A stretch of 64,000 bases of DNA, from positions 124,001 to 188,000 of the forward strand of contig NZ_JAVCWH010000003.1 in NCBI RefSeq assembly GCF_030846195.1, given 5' to 3'. A model generated the notes under the pieces. It did not search any database. It was not told where the DNA came from and saw only the letters and a list, made by a program, of their open reading frames with translations. The DNA comes from Paracoccus yibinensis (lineage in GTDB: Bacteria; Pseudomonadota; Alphaproteobacteria; Rhodobacterales; Rhodobacteraceae). Below are positions 9,115 through 18,579 of this stretch, in pieces (position 1 is the first letter of the stretch; every line of letters starts with the position of its first letter). The translations under genes and the position numbers were made by a program.

Positions 9115-9636
9115 TTAAACCGGCAGGGGCGAAACCCCGATCACCAGCGGATGCAGGTGCAAAAACGCCGCCCAGATCACCACCGCCACCGCCAACCTTC
9201 GCCAAGTCACGCGAAACGCGCCTGGCAGCCCCGACCGCGCCACGCCGGACAGCGCGAAGATCAGCATCCCGCCGAAGAAGATCGCATGGGCCAGATCGCC
9301 ATTGGCGACCAGATGCACGCCGGCCCAAAGGGCAAAGGCCACCACCAGCCCCGACATGCCCACCGTAAGCGCCCCTGCCAGGACCGCCAGCGGCATGGCG
9401 ATGTTGACAAGCCACCGGCTCCACAGGGGCTGGTCCCACAGGTGGACATAAGGCGCGCGGCCCGCCGCCAGGATCAGCCAGTACAGCAGCCCGATCGACA
9501 GGATGCTGAACGCCGCCAGATACCCCCGCCGCCCCAGCCTTGCCACCAGCCAGCCGCGCGGCCCCGGCAGCGCGGGAATCATGTGGGCGCCCAGAAAACA
9601 GGCCCAGGCGGCGATATATTCGATCCATCCAGTCAT
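9115..9636 (-). CDS. NnrU family membrane protein
   Basis: A 173-aa protein with about five hydrophobic segments and the GxHxxPALPGPRxxLVxRxGRRGY N-terminal pattern of the NnrU family. NnrU was named from a locus linked to nitric oxide metabolism in Rhodobacter; many denitrifying alphaproteobacteria carry one or more copies, and the biochemical role is unknown. No nir or nor genes are present in this window, so the denitrification link is by family only. The start at 9636 is supported by a GGAAG stretch close upstream and by family length. Confidence 0.82.
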   Translation of the reverse strand: MTGWIEYIAAWACFLGAHMIPALPGPRGWLVARLGRRGYLAAFSILSIGLLYWLILAAGRAPYVHLWDQPLWSRWLVNIAMPLAVLAGALTVGMSGLVVAFALWAGVHLVANGDLAHAIFFGGMLIFALSGVARSGLPGAFRVTWRRLAVAVVIWAAFLHLHPLVIGVSPLPV

Positions 9637-9703
9637 GCTTCCATCTAGCCGCTTGCAGCCGGAACCGCCAGCGGGTGAAACTGCGGCAAAAAGGACGCGC
9701 CCC

Positions 9704-10267
9704 ATGACCACCCGACTGGACCATGCCTTTCAGGCCATCGACGCCGCCAATGCCCGCGATCCGAACCTGGACGAGGGCAAGCCCGCCAACCTGCTTTATG
9801 GCCAGCGCATGACGGAACAGCAGCAGCACCTGTTTCCCCAGGCTTCGGACGCGCTGCGCATCGCCTGCCGGGGCCAGCACATCGAACGCTGGCTGTTGCC
9901 GCGCGACGCCTATCCGATGGACCGGGCGGGCTATCTGCAATGGCGCCAGGAACAGGGCCGCCGCCATGCCGAGCGCATCGCAGGCATCATGGCGGATGCG
10001 GGATACGGCGAAGACGACATCGCCCAGGTCCGCAAGATGCTGACCAAGCAGGGACTCAAGCGCGACGATCAGGTCCAGGCGCTGGAGGACGTGATCTGCT
10101 TCACCTTCATCCGCTGGTATCTGGGCGACTTCATGGCGGCGATCCCCGACGAGAAGATGGACCGCATCATCCAGAAGACCGCCGCCAAGATGTCCGCAGA
10201 GGGGCGCGCGCGGGCGCTGGAAGAATTTCCCATGCCCGAGGCCCTGGCCCGGCATTTCCGTCCATGA
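9704..10267 (+). CDS. DUF4202 domain-containing protein
   Basis: A 187-aa, mostly helical soluble protein without signal peptide. The N-terminal segment DAANARDPN and the DIEDVICFTFIRWYL-like block near residue 130 match the DUF4202 family, which is often seen beside tetrapyrrole or sulfur-metabolism genes. Histidine/aspartate pairs (RHAERI, LEDVICF) hint at an HD-like fold, but this is only a visual impression. The stop overlaps the start of the CbiX-like gene (ATGA at 10264-10267), implying coupled translation. Confidence 0.8.
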   Translation: MTTRLDHAFQAIDAANARDPNLDEGKPANLLYGQRMTEQQQHLFPQASDALRIACRGQHIERWLLPRDAYPMDRAGYLQWRQEQGRRHAERIAGIMADAGYGEDDIAQVRKMLTKQGLKRDDQVQALEDVICFTFIRWYLGDFMAAIPDEKMDRIIQKTAAKMSAEGRARALEEFPMPEALARHFRP

Positions 10268-10944
10268 TGCGGGCCGTCATCGTCTCCCACGGCCAGCCCG
10301 GCGATCCCGGCCCGCAGCAGCAGGCCATCGAGGATCTGGCCGGCCGTGTCGCCGCCTGCGATCCAGGCTGCCCGGTCGCGGGCGCCACGCTGGCCATGCC
10401 GGGCGCTCTTGCAGCGGTCGCGGACCTCGACAGCCTGATCTATCCCATGTTCATGGCCGAGGGCTGGTTCACCCGCAGCGAACTGCCCCGCCGCCTGGCC
10501 CAGGCGGGTGCAGGCGGGGCGCGGGTGATGCGCCCCTTCGGCACCGACCCCGCCCTGCCCGGCCTGATCGTCGCGCAAGCCCATGCCGCAGCCGCTGCCC
10601 GAGGCTGGGCACCGGGGGATACGACGCTGCTGCTGTCCGCACATGGGTCGCAGCGATCGCAGGCGTCGTTCACGATCACCAATGCGCTTGCCGACCGGAT
10701 CGCCCCTCATTTCGCCCGCGTCGTCACCGGCTTCGTGGAACAGGAACCCTTCATCGCCGACGCCGCGCGGGGGCTGGAGCGCGCCGTCAGCCTGCCCTTC
10801 TTCGCGCTGCGGGCGGAACATGTCCTGGACGACCTGCCCGAAGCCCTGGATCAGGCGGGCTTCACTGGCCCGCGCCTCGACCCCATCGGCCTTGCGCCCG
10901 AGGTGCCCGCCCTGATCGCCGCCAGCATCCGTGCGGCGCTATAG
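10264..10944 (+). CDS. CbiX/SirB-like chelatase domain protein
   Basis: A 226-aa protein with two half-domains of the CbiX/SirB sirohydrochlorin chelatase type. VSHGQP at the N-terminus and LLSAHGSQ near residue 125 hold the metal-binding histidines, and EQEPFI follows. Family members insert Co2+ or Fe2+ into sirohydrochlorin on the way to cobalamin or siroheme. No other cobalamin or siroheme gene is adjacent, so the true substrate is open. It is translationally coupled to the DUF4202 gene. Its last six bases overlap the convergent GNAT gene. Confidence 0.72.
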   Translation: MMRAVIVSHGQPGDPGPQQQAIEDLAGRVAACDPGCPVAGATLAMPGALAAVADLDSLIYPMFMAEGWFTRSELPRRLAQAGAGGARVMRPFGTDPALPGLIVAQAHAAAAARGWAPGDTTLLLSAHGSQRSQASFTITNALADRIAPHFARVVTGFVEQEPFIADAARGLERAVSLPFFALRAEHVLDDLPEALDQAGFTGPRLDPIGLAPEVPALIAASIRAAL

Positions 10945-11655
10945 GTTCCTGGCGTAATAGGCATAGCCCGCGACCTCGATGAAGCCCAGCCGGTCATAGG
11001 TCGCCCGCGCGCCGGTATTGGCGCGGCTAACGGCCAGGCCGATCCGAGTGGCGGCCTGCTCGGCAGCCCACAAGGCCACCTGCCGCATCATCCAGCCCGC
11101 AAGGCCTCGGCGGCGGAAAGAGGGCAGCACCTCGACCGCTTGGATCATCGCGACCCCTGCCGCAACCGCGGCGAAGGCCGCCCCAGCCGCACGGTCGTCG
11201 ATGCGGCCCAGGATGGCGGTCCTTGGAACGGACACCCGGTCCATGACCGCCTGCCGCATCGGGTCGATATTGCCGGCGGCCCAGATGTCCCGCTGGATCG
11301 CCAAGGGCGGCCAGATCGCAAAGGTGGTCACGGGGGGAATTGTCTGCCCGGTCAGCAAGGCGACCGGTGCCTGCATGATCGCGGTCGGCGTCTCGCGCCG
11401 GTATCCGGCTGCCGTCAGGGCGGCGATCAGGGCCGCATCCCCGTCCAGGGCGCGGAACATCGGCCGCTGACCCCAGCCGCGATGGATCGCCTCGGCCCTT
11501 GCGATGTCATCCGGCATCCAGGGGCCGATTGCGCGGGCCGAACTGACCCGCCCGCCCGCACCAAGGCCCCGGCCCACGCGGAAACCCCCGGCATCGGCGT
11601 ATTCCGCTGCCGGCCAGGTATCCTCGAAGGCCTGGGCCAGGGCCGCGTCCATCAC
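10939..11655 (-). CDS. GNAT family N-acetyltransferase
   Basis: A 238-aa protein. The C-terminal half has the GNAT acetyl-CoA core: VEVLPSFRRRGLAGWMM (the R/Q-x-x-G-x-G/A pyrophosphate loop) followed by SRANTGARATYDRLGF. The N-terminal half (residues 1-110) is less typical and may be a divergent second GNAT fold. The substrate is not predictable. The GTG at 11655 overlaps the stop of the CinA-like gene by four bases; an ATG one codon later (11652) is equally possible. Confidence 0.82.
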   Translation of the reverse strand: MMDAALAQAFEDTWPAAEYADAGGFRVGRGLGAGGRVSSARAIGPWMPDDIARAEAIHRGWGQRPMFRALDGDAALIAALTAAGYRRETPTAIMQAPVALLTGQTIPPVTTFAIWPPLAIQRDIWAAGNIDPMRQAVMDRVSVPRTAILGRIDDRAAGAAFAAVAAGVAMIQAVEVLPSFRRRGLAGWMMRQVALWAAEQAATRIGLAVSRANTGARATYDRLGFIEVAGYAYYARNL

Positions 11656-12392
11656 AACCCGAGCCGCTGTTTCAGCGCCGCCATCGCCTGGGCCACGCGA
11701 TCCGCATCAAGGCCCCGCACCACCAGGTTGGTGCCCCAGCCGGTCGGATCCTGGAAGGGATAGGAGCCCAGCGACAGGTCGGGATAATCGTCCGCCACGG
11801 CCCGCAACCCCTCGGCCACATCGCTTTCGCCGCGCCGGACTTCGACGCTTTCCGATTGGACGGGGCGGCCTGCGGACAGGCGGGGGATCAGCCAATCGAC
11901 CATGCCGCGAAACACCTCGGGGACGCCCGCCATGACATGCGTGTTGCCGATGGAGAAGCCCGGCGCACCCGAGACGGCATTGTGGATCAGCGTCGCGCCC
12001 ACTGGAATGCGGGCCATGCGCAGCCGGTTCTCGGTCAATTCGTATCCCAGCCGGTCGTATCGGGCCTGCAGGATGGCGCGCGCCTCGGGGTGGATCTCGA
12101 CCGTGGTGCCATGGGCGTCGGCCACGGCATCGGCGGTGATGTCGTCATGCGTGGGGCCGATCCCGCCGCTGGTGAACAGCAGGTCGTAATCCCCGCCCAG
12201 GCTGCGGTCCAAGGCACGGATGGCCGCGACGATGCGGTCGTGATCGTCGGCCACCACGCGGATTTCGCGCAGGTCGAAGCCCGTCGCGGTCAGCACCTGC
12301 GCCAGGTGATGCGCGTTCCCCTCGCGCGTGCGGCCGGACAGGATTTCGTCCCCGATCACCAGGATCGCCGCCGTCGGATTGTCGGATTGCAT
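11652..12392 (-). CDS. CinA N-terminal / MoaB-like molybdopterin-binding domain protein
   Basis: A 246-aa protein consisting of a competence-damage CinA N-terminal domain without the C-terminal deamidase. GDEILSGRTREGN (residues 14-26) and TSGGIGPTHDD (about 77-87) are the molybdopterin-binding-fold loops. Such stand-alone proteins have been linked to ADP-ribose or NAD-related pyrophosphatase activity in CinA, or to molybdenum cofactor; neither is proven here. The ATG at 12392 has GGGGGCGG upstream. It is coupled to the GNAT gene and divergent from map. Confidence 0.85.
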   Translation of the reverse strand: MQSDNPTAAILVIGDEILSGRTREGNAHHLAQVLTATGFDLREIRVVADDHDRIVAAIRALDRSLGGDYDLLFTSGGIGPTHDDITADAVADAHGTTVEIHPEARAILQARYDRLGYELTENRLRMARIPVGATLIHNAVSGAPGFSIGNTHVMAGVPEVFRGMVDWLIPRLSAGRPVQSESVEVRRGESDVAEGLRAVADDYPDLSLGSYPFQDPTGWGTNLVVRGLDADRVAQAMAALKQRLGL

Positions 12393-12498
12393 CGTTCCGC
12401 CCCCTGAAACCTGTGCTGCCCGCATCTATGCGCACGCACGGGGCTGGAACAAGTGGCCTTCCGGGTCTATCTATGCGGCCAGACGAAAGGGATCTTCG

Positions 12499-13296
12499 AT
12501 GGACCAGAGCCACATCACCAAGGAAGGCATCCGCATCCACGCGCGCGAGGATTTCGCCGGGATGCACAAGGCGGGTGCCGTGGCGTCGCAGATCCTGGAC
12601 GAGGTGGGGCCGCTGGTCCAGCCCGGCGTCACCACCGGCGCGCTTGACGAATTCATCACCCGCCGCATCGCGGAGCTGGAGGTCACCTCGGCCACCATCG
12701 GTTATCGCGGCTATGAACATGCAAGCTGCATCAGCGTGAACCATGTGGTCTGCCACGGCATTCCGGGCGACAAGGTTCTGGCGAATGGCGACATCCTGAA
12801 CATCGACGTGACGGTGATCGTCGATGGCTGGTATGGCGACACCAGCCGGATGTATGTGGCGGGCAAGGCCCCGATCAAGGCGAAACGGCTGATCCAGGTC
12901 ACGCATGACGCGCTGATGAAAGGGATCGAGGCCGTGCGTCCCGGCGCGACCTTCGGCGATATCGGCGCGGCGATCCAGGCTTACGCCGAAGGGCGCGGCA
13001 TGTCGGTGGTGCGCGATTTCTGCGGGCACGGGTTGGGCCGCGTCTTCCACGCCCCGCCCAATGTGCTGCATTTCGGCCGCCCCGGCAAAGGGCCGATGCT
13101 GGAAGAAGGCATGTTCTTCACCATCGAGCCGATGATCAACCTGGGCCGCCCCGAAACCAAGGTCCTGGCCGACGACTGGACCGCCGTGACTCGCGACAAA
13201 TCCCTGTCGGCGCAGTTCGAACACGCGATCGGCGTGACCGCCGACGGATGCGAGATTTTCACGTTGTCCGACAAATTCTTTCCCGAACTGGACTGA
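12499..13296 (+). CDS. map: Type I methionyl aminopeptidase
   Basis: A 265-aa cytoplasmic metalloprotease that removes initiator methionine. The pita-bread residues are visible: H86 in NHVVCHGIP, D103 and D114 (NIDVTV and GDTS), the histidine in CGHGLGRVFH, the glutamate in FTIEPMI and the one in FEHAIGV. Length and start agree with the family; AAGGGA lies seven bases upstream of the ATG. It stands alone, divergent from the CinA-like gene and convergent with the RND operon, only 12 bases from its end. Confidence 0.96.
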   Translation: MDQSHITKEGIRIHAREDFAGMHKAGAVASQILDEVGPLVQPGVTTGALDEFITRRIAELEVTSATIGYRGYEHASCISVNHVVCHGIPGDKVLANGDILNIDVTVIVDGWYGDTSRMYVAGKAPIKAKRLIQVTHDALMKGIEAVRPGATFGDIGAAIQAYAEGRGMSVVRDFCGHGLGRVFHAPPNVLHFGRPGKGPMLEEGMFFTIEPMINLGRPETKVLADDWTAVTRDKSLSAQFEHAIGVTADGCEIFTLSDKFFPELD

Positions 13297-13308
13297 CCGC
13301 CCCCGCGA

Positions 13309-16300
13309 TCAGCCCCGGCCCTGCGGTTCCGGCTTGACCCGCATCACTGCGCAATACAGCGCCGGCACGAAAACCAGCGTGATCAGCGTGCCCGCGATGA
13401 TGCCGCCCATCATCGAAAAGGCCATCGGCCCCCAGAACACCTGGCGCGAGATCGGGATCAGCGCCAGCGACGCCGCCGCGGCTGTCAGCAGGATCGGCCG
13501 GGCACGGCTGTCTGACGCCTCGAACACGGCCTGCCAGGGGCTGCGGCCCTTGTGCAGCAGTTCCTGGATCTCGTGGACCAGGATGACCGAGTTGCGGATC
13601 AGGATGCCGATCAGCGCAAGGATCCCCAGGATCGCGACAAAGCCCATGGGCACGCCAAACGGCACCAGCACCGCGACCACCCCGATCAGGCCCAGGGGCG
13701 CCGCGGCAAAGACGATCAGCGACAAGCGGAAGCTTTGCATCTGGGCCATGACCAGAAAGGCCATGATCAACAGCATGACGGGCACCACCGCGGCGATGGG
13801 TTCCTGGCTGTCGCCCGAGGTTTCGACCGTGCCGCCCACCGTGATCGTCACGTCCGAGGGCAGGCTGTCCTGGAACTCGGCCACGGCGGGGGCAAGGGCG
13901 TTGACCAGCGTGGCGGGCTGGTCCTTGGTCGCCACATCGGCCTTGACCGTCACGGTGGGAAGCCCGTTGCGCTGCGCGATCAGCGGCTGTTCGGTCGCAT
14001 AGTCCAGCGACACGACCGAGGACAGCGGCGTTCCCTCGCCATTCGGCAGCCGCAGTTGCAGGTTGCGGATCGATTCGATCGAGGTGCGGTCCTCGGCCTG
14101 CCCCCGTCCCACGACGTCGATCAGGAAGATGTCGTCGCGCAACTGGGTGATGACCTGCCCCGAGAACAGCGCCGACAGCGTATCGGCCACGTCCTGGCTG
14201 GTCAGGCCCAGCCGCCGCACCTGGTCCTGGTCGATTTCCAGCCGCACCACGCGGGCAGGCTCGTTCCAGTCCATCGAGATGTCGCGCAGCCGCGGCTCCC
14301 CGGCCAGCACGGCCGCAAGGCGGCGGGCGGTGTCGCGGGCGGCATCCGCATCGGGGGCGCTGACGCGGTATTGCACCGGCTTGCCGACCGGCGGCCCAAT
14401 TTCCAGGTTCTTCACATAGATGTCCACGCCGGGAAACTCGCGCGCCGCCTTGTCCATCAGCAGCGCCTTCAGCCGGTCGCGCGCCGCAAGGTCGGGCGTC
14501 TGGATCACGATCTGGCCCATATAGGGTCCGGGCGTCGGCACATCCATCGCCAGCACGAAGCGCGGCGCGCCGGTGCCGACATAGGATGTCCAGAACAGCA
14601 CGTCCTCGTTCCCCGCCAGGACCTGTTCCAGGCGGTCCATGTCGTCGCGCGTCCGGGCGATCGAGGTGTTCTGGCGTTCGACGATATCGACCAGAACCTC
14701 GGTCCGGTCCGAGGTCGGGAAGAACTGCTGTTCCACAAAGCGCATCCCCCACAGGGACAGGGCGAACAGCGCCAGCGTGACCGCGATCACGATCCACTTG
14801 AAGCGCATCGACCACAGCAGCAGCGCGTGGAAGCGGCGGCGCAGCCAGCCGGGCTTCAGTTCATGATGGGCGTCATAGCGGCGCAGGAAGGTCACCCCCA
14901 GAAGCGGCGCGAACAGCACGGCCACGATCCAGGACACCACCAGCGACACGGCGATCACCACGAACAGCGAGAATGTGAACTCGCCCGCCGCCGAGCTGTT
15001 CAGCCCGATCGGGATGAAGCCGGCAACGGTCACCAGCGTCCCCGTCAGCATCGGAAAGGCGATCGAGGTCCAGGCATAGCTGGCGGCTTTTTCCAGTGTT
15101 TCGCCGATCTCGAGCCGGGATATCATCGTCTCGATCGCGATCATCGCATCATCGACCAGCAGCCCAAGCGCGATGATCAGCGCCCCCAGCGAAATGCGCT
15201 GCAGGGTGATGCCGTAAAGATCCAGGATCACGAAGGTGATGGCCAGGCACAGCGGGATGGTCATGGTCACGACCATGCCGGCGCGCAGGCCCAGGCTGAT
15301 GAAGCTGACCACAAGGACGATGATCACGGCCTCGGCCAGGGCCGTGACGAAATGGCCCACGGCATCCTCGACCACATGGGGTTGGTCGGCAACCTTGGCC
15401 ATCTCGATCCCCACGGGCAGTTCAGCGGCCACGCGCGACATCAGCGCGTCCAGATCCTTGCCGAATTCCAGAATGTTCTCGCCTTCGCGCATCCCGACCT
15501 GAAGGCCGATGGCGGGCTTGCCGTTATAGCGGAACAGCGATTGCGGCGGGTCTTGGTAGCCGCGCCGCACGCTTGCCACGTCGCCCAGGTTGAAGAACCG
15601 TTCGCCCACCCGCAGGTTCACGGCGGCGATGGCATCCGCATCGTCGAACTGCCCGCCCACGCGGACCAGCACCTGTTCCGGCCCCGCCTGGATCACCCCC
15701 GACGGCACGATGGCGTTCTGCTGGGCCAGCGTGGCCACGACCTGCTGCTGGTTCAGCCCCAGGGCTGCCAGCCGCGCGGCCGAGAATTCAAGGAAGATCT
15801 GCTCGGACTGCTCTCCCAGAAGCTCGGTCCGGCCGGCGGCGTCCAGGGCGGCCACCTGCTTGCGGATGCGTTCGACCCGGTCGCGCAATTCGCGCGGGCT
15901 GTATCCGTCGGCGGTAAAGGCATAGATGTTGCCGAAAACGTCGCCGAAATCGTCGTTGAACTGGAAGCCCGCGAATTCCTGCGGAAACTCGGGCCGGATA
16001 TCGGACATCATCTCGCGCACGCGTTTCCAGATGTCGGGCACCTGCGGGCCGCGCGTGGTCGGCAGCAGTTCCAGATAGACGACCGCCTGTCCCGGCATGG
16101 TGACAGAGCGGGTGAAATACAGTTCGTCCAGTTCTTCCAGCTTCGTTTCGATGCGGGTCGTGACCTGGGTCAGCGTTTCTTCCACGGTGGCGCCGGGCAG
16201 GGCCGCGCTGATCACCATGATCTTGATGGTGAAGTTCGGGTCTTCCTCGCGGCCCAGGTTGTTATAGCTGATGGTCCCCGCCACCAGCGAGATGATCAGC

Positions 16301-16359
16301 AGGAACCATACGAAGCTGCGATGGTTCAGCGCCCAGTCCGACAGGTTGAAACGCTTCAC
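13309..16359 (-). CDS. RND efflux pump permease (AcrB/MexB superfamily)
   Basis: A 1016-aa inner-membrane pump with an N-terminal anchor, two large periplasmic loops and twelve hydrophobic segments. The proton-relay aspartate pair is in GLLVDDAMIAIE (near residue 405). The GREEDPNF and PGATVEE motifs at the N-terminus resemble the HAE1 subgroup pumping hydrophobic compounds, or the VexF/NolG-like members. It is the last gene of a three-gene unit with two adaptor genes, each pair overlapping by four bases (16356-16359, 17450-17453). No outer-membrane channel gene is nearby, so a TolC encoded elsewhere is probably used. Confidence 0.93.
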   Translation of the reverse strand: MKRFNLSDWALNHRSFVWFLLIISLVAGTISYNNLGREEDPNFTIKIMVISAALPGATVEETLTQVTTRIETKLEELDELYFTRSVTMPGQAVVYLELLPTTRGPQVPDIWKRVREMMSDIRPEFPQEFAGFQFNDDFGDVFGNIYAFTADGYSPRELRDRVERIRKQVAALDAAGRTELLGEQSEQIFLEFSAARLAALGLNQQQVVATLAQQNAIVPSGVIQAGPEQVLVRVGGQFDDADAIAAVNLRVGERFFNLGDVASVRRGYQDPPQSLFRYNGKPAIGLQVGMREGENILEFGKDLDALMSRVAAELPVGIEMAKVADQPHVVEDAVGHFVTALAEAVIIVLVVSFISLGLRAGMVVTMTIPLCLAITFVILDLYGITLQRISLGALIIALGLLVDDAMIAIETMISRLEIGETLEKAASYAWTSIAFPMLTGTLVTVAGFIPIGLNSSAAGEFTFSLFVVIAVSLVVSWIVAVLFAPLLGVTFLRRYDAHHELKPGWLRRRFHALLLWSMRFKWIVIAVTLALFALSLWGMRFVEQQFFPTSDRTEVLVDIVERQNTSIARTRDDMDRLEQVLAGNEDVLFWTSYVGTGAPRFVLAMDVPTPGPYMGQIVIQTPDLAARDRLKALLMDKAAREFPGVDIYVKNLEIGPPVGKPVQYRVSAPDADAARDTARRLAAVLAGEPRLRDISMDWNEPARVVRLEIDQDQVRRLGLTSQDVADTLSALFSGQVITQLRDDIFLIDVVGRGQAEDRTSIESIRNLQLRLPNGEGTPLSSVVSLDYATEQPLIAQRNGLPTVTVKADVATKDQPATLVNALAPAVAEFQDSLPSDVTITVGGTVETSGDSQEPIAAVVPVMLLIMAFLVMAQMQSFRLSLIVFAAAPLGLIGVVAVLVPFGVPMGFVAILGILALIGILIRNSVILVHEIQELLHKGRSPWQAVFEASDSRARPILLTAAAASLALIPISRQVFWGPMAFSMMGGIIAGTLITLVFVPALYCAVMRVKPEPQGRG

Positions 16360-17453
16360 GGCTGGACCCTTTCCCCGACCGGCTGACCGTCCGTCAGGGA
16401 ATTCACGCCCCGAATGACCACCTCGTCCCCTGGCTCCAACCCCTGTCCAAGCAGGATGCGGCCCTGGAAATCGCCGGCGGCGGTAATCGGCACGGCCTCG
16501 ACATGGGCGCCGTCGTCGCCGCGCTGCACGCGCCAGACATGGGGGATGCCGTCCCGGTGGAAGATGGCGGTGCTGGCCAGGGTCAATACGGGTTCACTGG
16601 CGGTTCCCAGGCGCGCCCGGATCAGGGCGCCAAGGCGAAAGGGCGCATCCGCCGGAAGGGTCAGATACAGCCTGCGCGTGCGGGTCGCTGCGTCCGCGAC
16701 GGGATCGACCCGGTTCAGGACCGCCCGCACCTGGCGGTCGGGATCGGTCCGTTGCCAGATCGAAAAGACCGCGTCCGCAGGCAAGCCCGCAAGGGCCGCT
16801 TCGGGCAGGTCGATCACGGCTTCGCGTTGATCCTCGGCCGACAGTTGCAGGACCGGCGTTCCCGCGCCCAGAACGCTGCCGGGAACTTCGTAGATGGCGC
16901 TGACCACGCCCGAAAAAGGCGCGGTCATGCGCGCATAGCCCTGGGCGTCGCGGGCCTGGACCAGGGCCGATCGGGCCTGTTCGGCCCCGGCCTCGGCGGC
17001 GGCGGCGGCGCGTTGGGCCTGTTCCAGTTGCGCGGTGCTGGCCACGTTGCGGGCGACCAGGGCCTCGGCGCGCTCCAGAGTGAGGCGGGCGGTGTCGCGT
17101 TGAACCTCGGCCGCGGCCAGGGCGGCTTCGGCGGCGCGGGTCGTCGCGGCCAGATCCTCGGCCGCGAGGTTGGCCAGCACGTCGCCCTGCCTTACGCGGT
17201 CGCCCAGATCGACAGGGCGCGACACCATCCGGCCAAGCGTCTGGAAGGCCATCGTCACCTGCGTCCGGGACGCCACCACGCCGGGAATCCAGCGTGCGTC
17301 CTGACCCCGATCCTCGACGATTTCAGAAACTACAGGCCGGGGGGGAAGGGTTTCCTCGGCCTGCGACGTGAAATCCAGCCATGACGGCAATTCCAGCGCA
17401 TGGGCGGGCAAGGACATTGCCAGGACTGCCGACAGGACGACCAGCACCTTCAC
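16356..17453 (-). CDS. RND efflux periplasmic adaptor (membrane-fusion protein), second of two
   Basis: A 365-aa protein with a cleavable signal peptide (residues 1-19), split biotinyl-lipoyl halves around a coiled-coil hairpin (about residues 105-165, alanine-rich heptads) and C-terminal beta domains. It links the inner-membrane pump to the outer-membrane channel. It overlaps the pump gene downstream and the other adaptor upstream. It has no lipobox cysteine, so it is probably soluble periplasmic. Confidence 0.9.
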   Translation of the reverse strand: MKVLVVLSAVLAMSLPAHALELPSWLDFTSQAEETLPPRPVVSEIVEDRGQDARWIPGVVASRTQVTMAFQTLGRMVSRPVDLGDRVRQGDVLANLAAEDLAATTRAAEAALAAAEVQRDTARLTLERAEALVARNVASTAQLEQAQRAAAAAEAGAEQARSALVQARDAQGYARMTAPFSGVVSAIYEVPGSVLGAGTPVLQLSAEDQREAVIDLPEAALAGLPADAVFSIWQRTDPDRQVRAVLNRVDPVADAATRTRRLYLTLPADAPFRLGALIRARLGTASEPVLTLASTAIFHRDGIPHVWRVQRGDDGAHVEAVPITAAGDFQGRILLGQGLEPGDEVVIRGVNSLTDGQPVGERVQP

Positions 17454-18514
17454 GGCAGCACCTCGGCCTTCTGGACCTGGCGTCCGGGATACAGCAACTG
17501 CGAGCCAGCGCCCACCACGACGTCGCCCGGCGCGATGCCGTCGGACAGATACACGACGCCATTGGCGAACTGGCCGATGGTGACGGGCACAAGACTGACG
17601 CGGTTGTCGGCATCGACGCGCCAGACGGCCGGATGGTCGCCGTCGCGCATCAGCGCCGTCCAGGGCACCGCGATGCCCCGATCGACGGCAATGTCCAGAT
17701 GCCCCCGCACGGCCGCGCCCAGCAGGGCGGTATCGGCGGACATATCCTCGATGGCGACGCGGATCGTCACCGTTCCTGTCGCAGGATCCACCAGGGGCGA
17801 GATTTCCGTGACCCGGCCCTGCATTTCCGGGTGGTCGATGTCGATGGTGTCAAGCCGGACCGGGCTGCCCATGGCGCTGTCCAGCCGGGGGTGGTCGGGG
17901 GCGTCGAACACCGCCTCCAGTCCGTCCAGAACCGCAAGGGTCAGCACCGGTTGCGCGGCGCCGACGATCTGGCCCGGCGCCATGTCCCGGGCGGTCACGA
18001 CCGCATCCCGGGGCGCGCGCAGGATGGTGTCCTGAACCGCCCGCCGGGCCTGGTCCAGCGTGCTTTCAGCACGCTCGAGCGCTCCCTGCGACTCTGACAG
18101 GGCGCGCAGGGCATCATCGCGCGCGGCACGGGTGCCGACGCCACGCGCAAGCAGGCCTTCGGCACGATCGCTGGCCTGGCGGGCCTGGGACAGCCCGGCC
18201 CGTGCGGCATCCAGCCCCGCTTCGGCCACGCGCAGGGCCTGATCCTGCTGGACCGAATCAAGCCGCGCCAGTTCCTGCCCCCGGGCCACCCGGTCGCCTT
18301 CGTCCACCAGCACGCGGGTCACGCGCCCGGCTTGGCGAAAGCTCATCTGCACGCTGTCGGTGGCGGCGATGCTGCCGGACAGCTGCAGGTCGAACCTAAC
18401 CGTCTGTTCCTGGGCAGCGACCAGTTCGACACGCAGCAGGTCACCTTGCGCAAGCGCCGGATATCCGGGCAGGCCCAATACGAAGACGACCCATGCAAAC
18501 CGACCCGACCACAT
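17450..18514 (-). CDS. RND efflux periplasmic adaptor, first of two
   Basis: A 354-aa adaptor paralogous in layout to the next gene: signal peptide (residues 1-23), lipoyl half-motif DEGDRVARGQELARLD, an alanine/arginine-rich coiled-coil hairpin, then beta-barrel and membrane-proximal domains. The ATG at 18514 follows an AGGAT eight bases upstream; codons further upstream lack a ribosome-binding site. Two unequal adaptors before one pump suggest a hetero-adaptor complex, as in some RND systems of alphaproteobacteria. The divergent or convergent neighbours give no hint of substrate. Confidence 0.88.
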   Translation of the reverse strand: MWSGRFAWVVFVLGLPGYPALAQGDLLRVELVAAQEQTVRFDLQLSGSIAATDSVQMSFRQAGRVTRVLVDEGDRVARGQELARLDSVQQDQALRVAEAGLDAARAGLSQARQASDRAEGLLARGVGTRAARDDALRALSESQGALERAESTLDQARRAVQDTILRAPRDAVVTARDMAPGQIVGAAQPVLTLAVLDGLEAVFDAPDHPRLDSAMGSPVRLDTIDIDHPEMQGRVTEISPLVDPATGTVTIRVAIEDMSADTALLGAAVRGHLDIAVDRGIAVPWTALMRDGDHPAVWRVDADNRVSLVPVTIGQFANGVVYLSDGIAPGDVVVGAGSQLLYPGRQVQKAEVLP

Positions 18515-18579
18515 GAAACAGATCCTACCAAATGTCGCATATGTGCGGCACAAACAGGCCCGGGGGAAGCCCTCTGCCC

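Noticed and set aside
13552..16386. Long open frame of 944 codons on the plus strand
   Set aside because: It is exactly antisense to the RND pump, rich in histidine, aspartate and arginine, and has no domain. It arises from the high GC codon bias.
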